Shown piece after piece: positions 62,039 through 64,000 of a stretch of 64,000 nt of DNA (position 1 is its first letter; each line of letters opens with the position of its first letter). The notes under the pieces are model-generated. The model was not told the origin of the DNA. It saw only the letters and a list, made by a program, of their open reading frames with translations, and did not search any database. The position numbers and the translations under genes are program-made. The stretch spans positions 868,001 to 932,000 of the forward strand of contig NZ_FUZU01000003.1 of assembly GCF_900167975.1 (NCBI RefSeq). The letters run 5' to 3'. Source of the stretch: Ohtaekwangia koreensis (GTDB lineage: Bacteria; Bacteroidota; Bacteroidia; Cytophagales; Cyclobacteriaceae).

Positions 62039-62068
62039 CATTGCCTCGGGATTAATCCCGAGGCAATG
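62039..62068. terminator. Perfect palindrome before the choline importer's 3' end (copy 2)
   Basis: A 30-bp perfect palindrome, arms CATTGCCTCGGGATT and AATCCCGAGGCAATG. Its inner 28 bp are identical to copy 1, 201 bp away centre to centre. On the minus strand it lies 34 bp past the stop of the gene at 62102, so it could terminate that transcript. The 169 bp between the copies contain no gene. Confidence 0.7.
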
Positions 62069-62101
62069 AATAAATTTCTAGTATATATACTACTGAATAT
62101 A

Positions 62102-63595
62102 TTATAAACTCCTTTGTCGCAGATGGCGGGGAATGAGGATCCATTCCAGTCCTTCGAAGATCAATTCTAAGGTGATGGCTAATAATGCTGATGGGATGGC
62201 GCCTTGTAGGATTAACGATGTGTTGTTAAGGGCAAGTCCTGTTACTATGAATTCACCAAGACCTCCAGCGCCTATAAATGCTGCGAGTGTTGCCGTACCT
62301 ACATTGATCACGGCTGCGGTGCGAATTCCGGTAAGGATCATCGGCATGGCGAGGGGCATTTCTACGAGCCTCAGCCTTTGCATGCGGGTGAGGCCTATAG
62401 CCAATGCTACGTTCTTTAATGGAGGATCTACTGAAAATAGTCCGATTACGGTATTGCGTAAAATGGGAAGCAGTGCATAGAGAAATAAAGCGATGATGGC
62501 GGGTATAGTGCCAATGCCGGCCAGTGGAATCAACAACGCCAGCAGTGCTATGGATGGAATGGTTTGCAATATACCGGTTGCATACAAAATCGCTTTTGAA
62601 AAAAGAGGGTATAGATATAGCAATATCCCTAATGGGACGGCCAGCAAAATAGCCGCGAACAACGCGAGAAATGTAAGCTGTATATGTACCCACGTCTTCT
62701 GCAGAATGATGGCTATATCTGTGTCTGATGCCACTGCTTTAGTTTTTCCAATAAGGTTCTTTGTCAAAAGGAATTCCTGTGCGATAGTGCGATGCGATTT
62801 TTTTTCGAACAATGCCTGAGAATTCAGGCGCTGCATGGTTTCCTCATTTATAGTACCTGTTAATTTATCAAGCAACGTACGCGCCCTTTCAGGCAACGAC
62901 AAGGTATAAAATGAGACAGCCTGGTAATCAGGAAAAAACTTCTTGTCATCTTCCAGCACAAAAAGGCTATAGCGTTTGATTTCACCATCGGTTGAATATG
63001 CATCCGTTATATCAATCTTATTCTCAAGGATTGCCTGATACGCCAAACCATGCTCAAGGCCTGTTGGCTTTTGTGAAAGTGAATAATGTTGTGCAAGATT
63101 TATCCATCCATCAGCACGCTTCAATAGTTCGAAGCTGAGTCCTATCTTTAGTTCAGGGTGTTGCTTCAAATCGGAAATAGTCTTCACATGAAGTTTATCA
63201 GCCGATGCAACGGGAAGTACCAGCGCATATGTATTATTGAAACCGTATGGTCTTGAAATGCAAAGCTGAAATTTTGTACGCAGTATATCAGCGGCCTGTT
63301 GCATGTCGAGCGTTCGGTCTGCCTGCAGGATCTCTGCTGCAATGGTCCCTGTATATTCAGGATATATATCTATAGCTCCGGTGCGCAGGGCTTCAAAACT
63401 AACAGCAGTTCCTCCCAGATTAAATTTACGTTCTACTGTAAAACCACCATCTTCGAGAATAAGCGCGATCATCTCACTCAATATATACCCTTCGTTAAAG
63501 TGCTTGGCACCAACGCGAATAACAGTAGTATCCTGACTTTGTGCCATACCGACAACAAAATGCACAAACAGTATAATGATTAGAATTCGCTTCAT
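62102..63595 (-). CDS. Fused substrate-binding protein and permease of a quaternary-amine ABC importer
   Basis: A 497-aa OpuC/ProX-ProW-type fusion. The signal peptide (ILIIILFVHFVVGMAQS) is followed by a periplasmic glycine-betaine/choline-binding domain (about 25-275: IRVGAKHFNEGYILSEMIAL, GAIDIYPEYTGTIAAEIL, DITDAYSTDGEIKRY). A six-helix permease domain comes next (about 300-490, with AIGLTRMQRLRLVEMPLAMP as the coupling EAA-like loop and GAGGLGEFIVTG). The order is binding domain first, permease last. Its start overlaps the ATPase stop by 4 bp. Substrate: betaine, choline or related osmoprotectant, by family. Confidence 0.92.
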   Translation of the reverse strand: MKRILIIILFVHFVVGMAQSQDTTVIRVGAKHFNEGYILSEMIALILEDGGFTVERKFNLGGTAVSFEALRTGAIDIYPEYTGTIAAEILQADRTLDMQQAADILRTKFQLCISRPYGFNNTYALVLPVASADKLHVKTISDLKQHPELKIGLSFELLKRADGWINLAQHYSLSQKPTGLEHGLAYQAILENKIDITDAYSTDGEIKRYSLFVLEDDKKFFPDYQAVSFYTLSLPERARTLLDKLTGTINEETMQRLNSQALFEKKSHRTIAQEFLLTKNLIGKTKAVASDTDIAIILQKTWVHIQLTFLALFAAILLAVPLGILLYLYPLFSKAILYATGILQTIPSIALLALLIPLAGIGTIPAIIALFLYALLPILRNTVIGLFSVDPPLKNVALAIGLTRMQRLRLVEMPLAMPMILTGIRTAAVINVGTATLAAFIGAGGLGEFIVTGLALNNTSLILQGAIPSALLAITLELIFEGLEWILIPRHLRQRSL

Positions 63596-64000
63596 TTTCT
63601 GCTTGTATAGTTATACTTGGTTTGCTCAATCGTAGCTTTATCACCAGTGGTTTTGATCTTCCCATGCTCCAGCAACACAAACCTGTCAGCAAGAATCTGT
63701 GCTTCTTCCCAATCATGGGAAACCAGCAAGATCGTGCGGGGTTCACTTTTCTGAATATCAATTAAGTGATCATAGATGGAATGCTTTGTCTCATAATCCA
63801 GAGAAGCAAAAGGCTCATCCATCAGTAAAACCGGAGGCTCAAGCAACATAGCGCGACACAGCCCGGCACGCTGCTGTTCTCCTCCTGAAAGCTGATACGG
63901 ATATTTATCAAGATGTAGTAACGGAAGTTGTACCATATTCATGAGCTGTTCCACTCTTTTCCGGATTACATCGGTAGGCCTATGCGCAATCTTTCCAAGC
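63592..64000 (-). CDS. ABC importer ATPase (ProV/OpuA-like), 5' end outside window
   Basis: C-terminal part of an ABC ATPase; the frame runs off the window at 64000. Visible are the signature LSGGEQQRAGLCRAML, Walker B PVLLMDEPFASLDYE, and the switch His in LLVSHDWEEAQILADRF; Walker A lies beyond the edge. No C-terminal CBS domain follows, unlike OpuA. It overlaps the binding-permease fusion by 4 bp, so it energises that importer. Confidence 0.9.
   Translation of the reverse strand, partial: LGKIAHRPTDVIRKRVEQLMNMVQLPLLHLDKYPYQLSGGEQQRAGLCRAMLLEPPVLLMDEPFASLDYETKHSIYDHLIDIQKSEPRTILLVSHDWEEAQILADRFVLLEHGKIKTTGDKATIEQTKYNYTSRK

Overview
The window comes from a member of the phylum Bacteroidota, probably a free-living Cytophagales-like lineage; the genus cannot be named from sequence alone. 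The evidence is two SusC/SusD pairs, a one-protein hybrid two-component regulator next to a polysaccharide locus, lipoproteins with Bacteroidota-style lipoboxes, few purine-rich ribosome binding sites, and promoter-like -7 boxes of the TAnnTTTG type. I see no rRNA, tRNA, CRISPR array, insertion sequence or prophage. Short TATA-containing words are unusually common, even inside genes.

Layout. (1) 1-13415: a polysaccharide utilization locus. GH2, SusC, SusD and a GH95 gene cut by the window edge lie on the minus strand, divergent from a hybrid two-component regulator. (2) 13416-18492: a PepSY-like protein, an FtsX/MacB-type permease, a decayed MFS transporter and a histone-H1-like/SWIB protein. 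(3) 18580-23056: a tight four-gene minus-strand operon of exported proteins, ending in a large leucine-rich repeat protein; I do not recognise the system. (4) 23516-34984: phosphorus-related genes. These are a SusC/SusD pair with a calcineurin-like phosphoesterase, a purple-acid-phosphatase-like protein and polyphosphate kinase, interleaved with a CheY-like receiver, a small unknown protein and a thioredoxin. (5) 35095-41684: a cluster resembling a quinone/electrophile detoxification set, with two ring-cleaving dioxygenases, a carboxylesterase, a cupin, a small DMT transporter, an AraC regulator, a pirin, an FMN reductase and YceI. (6) 41752-44734: an HD-domain protein and a GAF protein. (7) 45090-51958: a TetR gene and an efflux operon (TolC, HlyD, two ATPases, two ABC-2 permeases), with the same 16-bp palindrome before tetR and before tolC. 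(8) 52225-55933: a retropepsin-like protease, aconitase and a small unknown gene. (9) 56304-61824: five closely spaced plus-strand genes, egtB, egtD, a cyclic-nucleotide-binding histidine kinase, a receiver/glutaredoxin-like/thioredoxin-reductase-like fusion and a UBP zinc-finger protein. (10) 62102-64000: a quaternary-amine ABC importer with fused binding protein and permease, and its ATPase cut by the window edge.

The strongest candidates for something little described are region 9, region 3 and the pair of identical palindromes at 61836-62068. Region 9 joins ergothioneine synthesis to a redox-like signalling set in which both expected CxxC motifs of the fusion protein are missing. Each palindrome follows one of the two convergent operons there.
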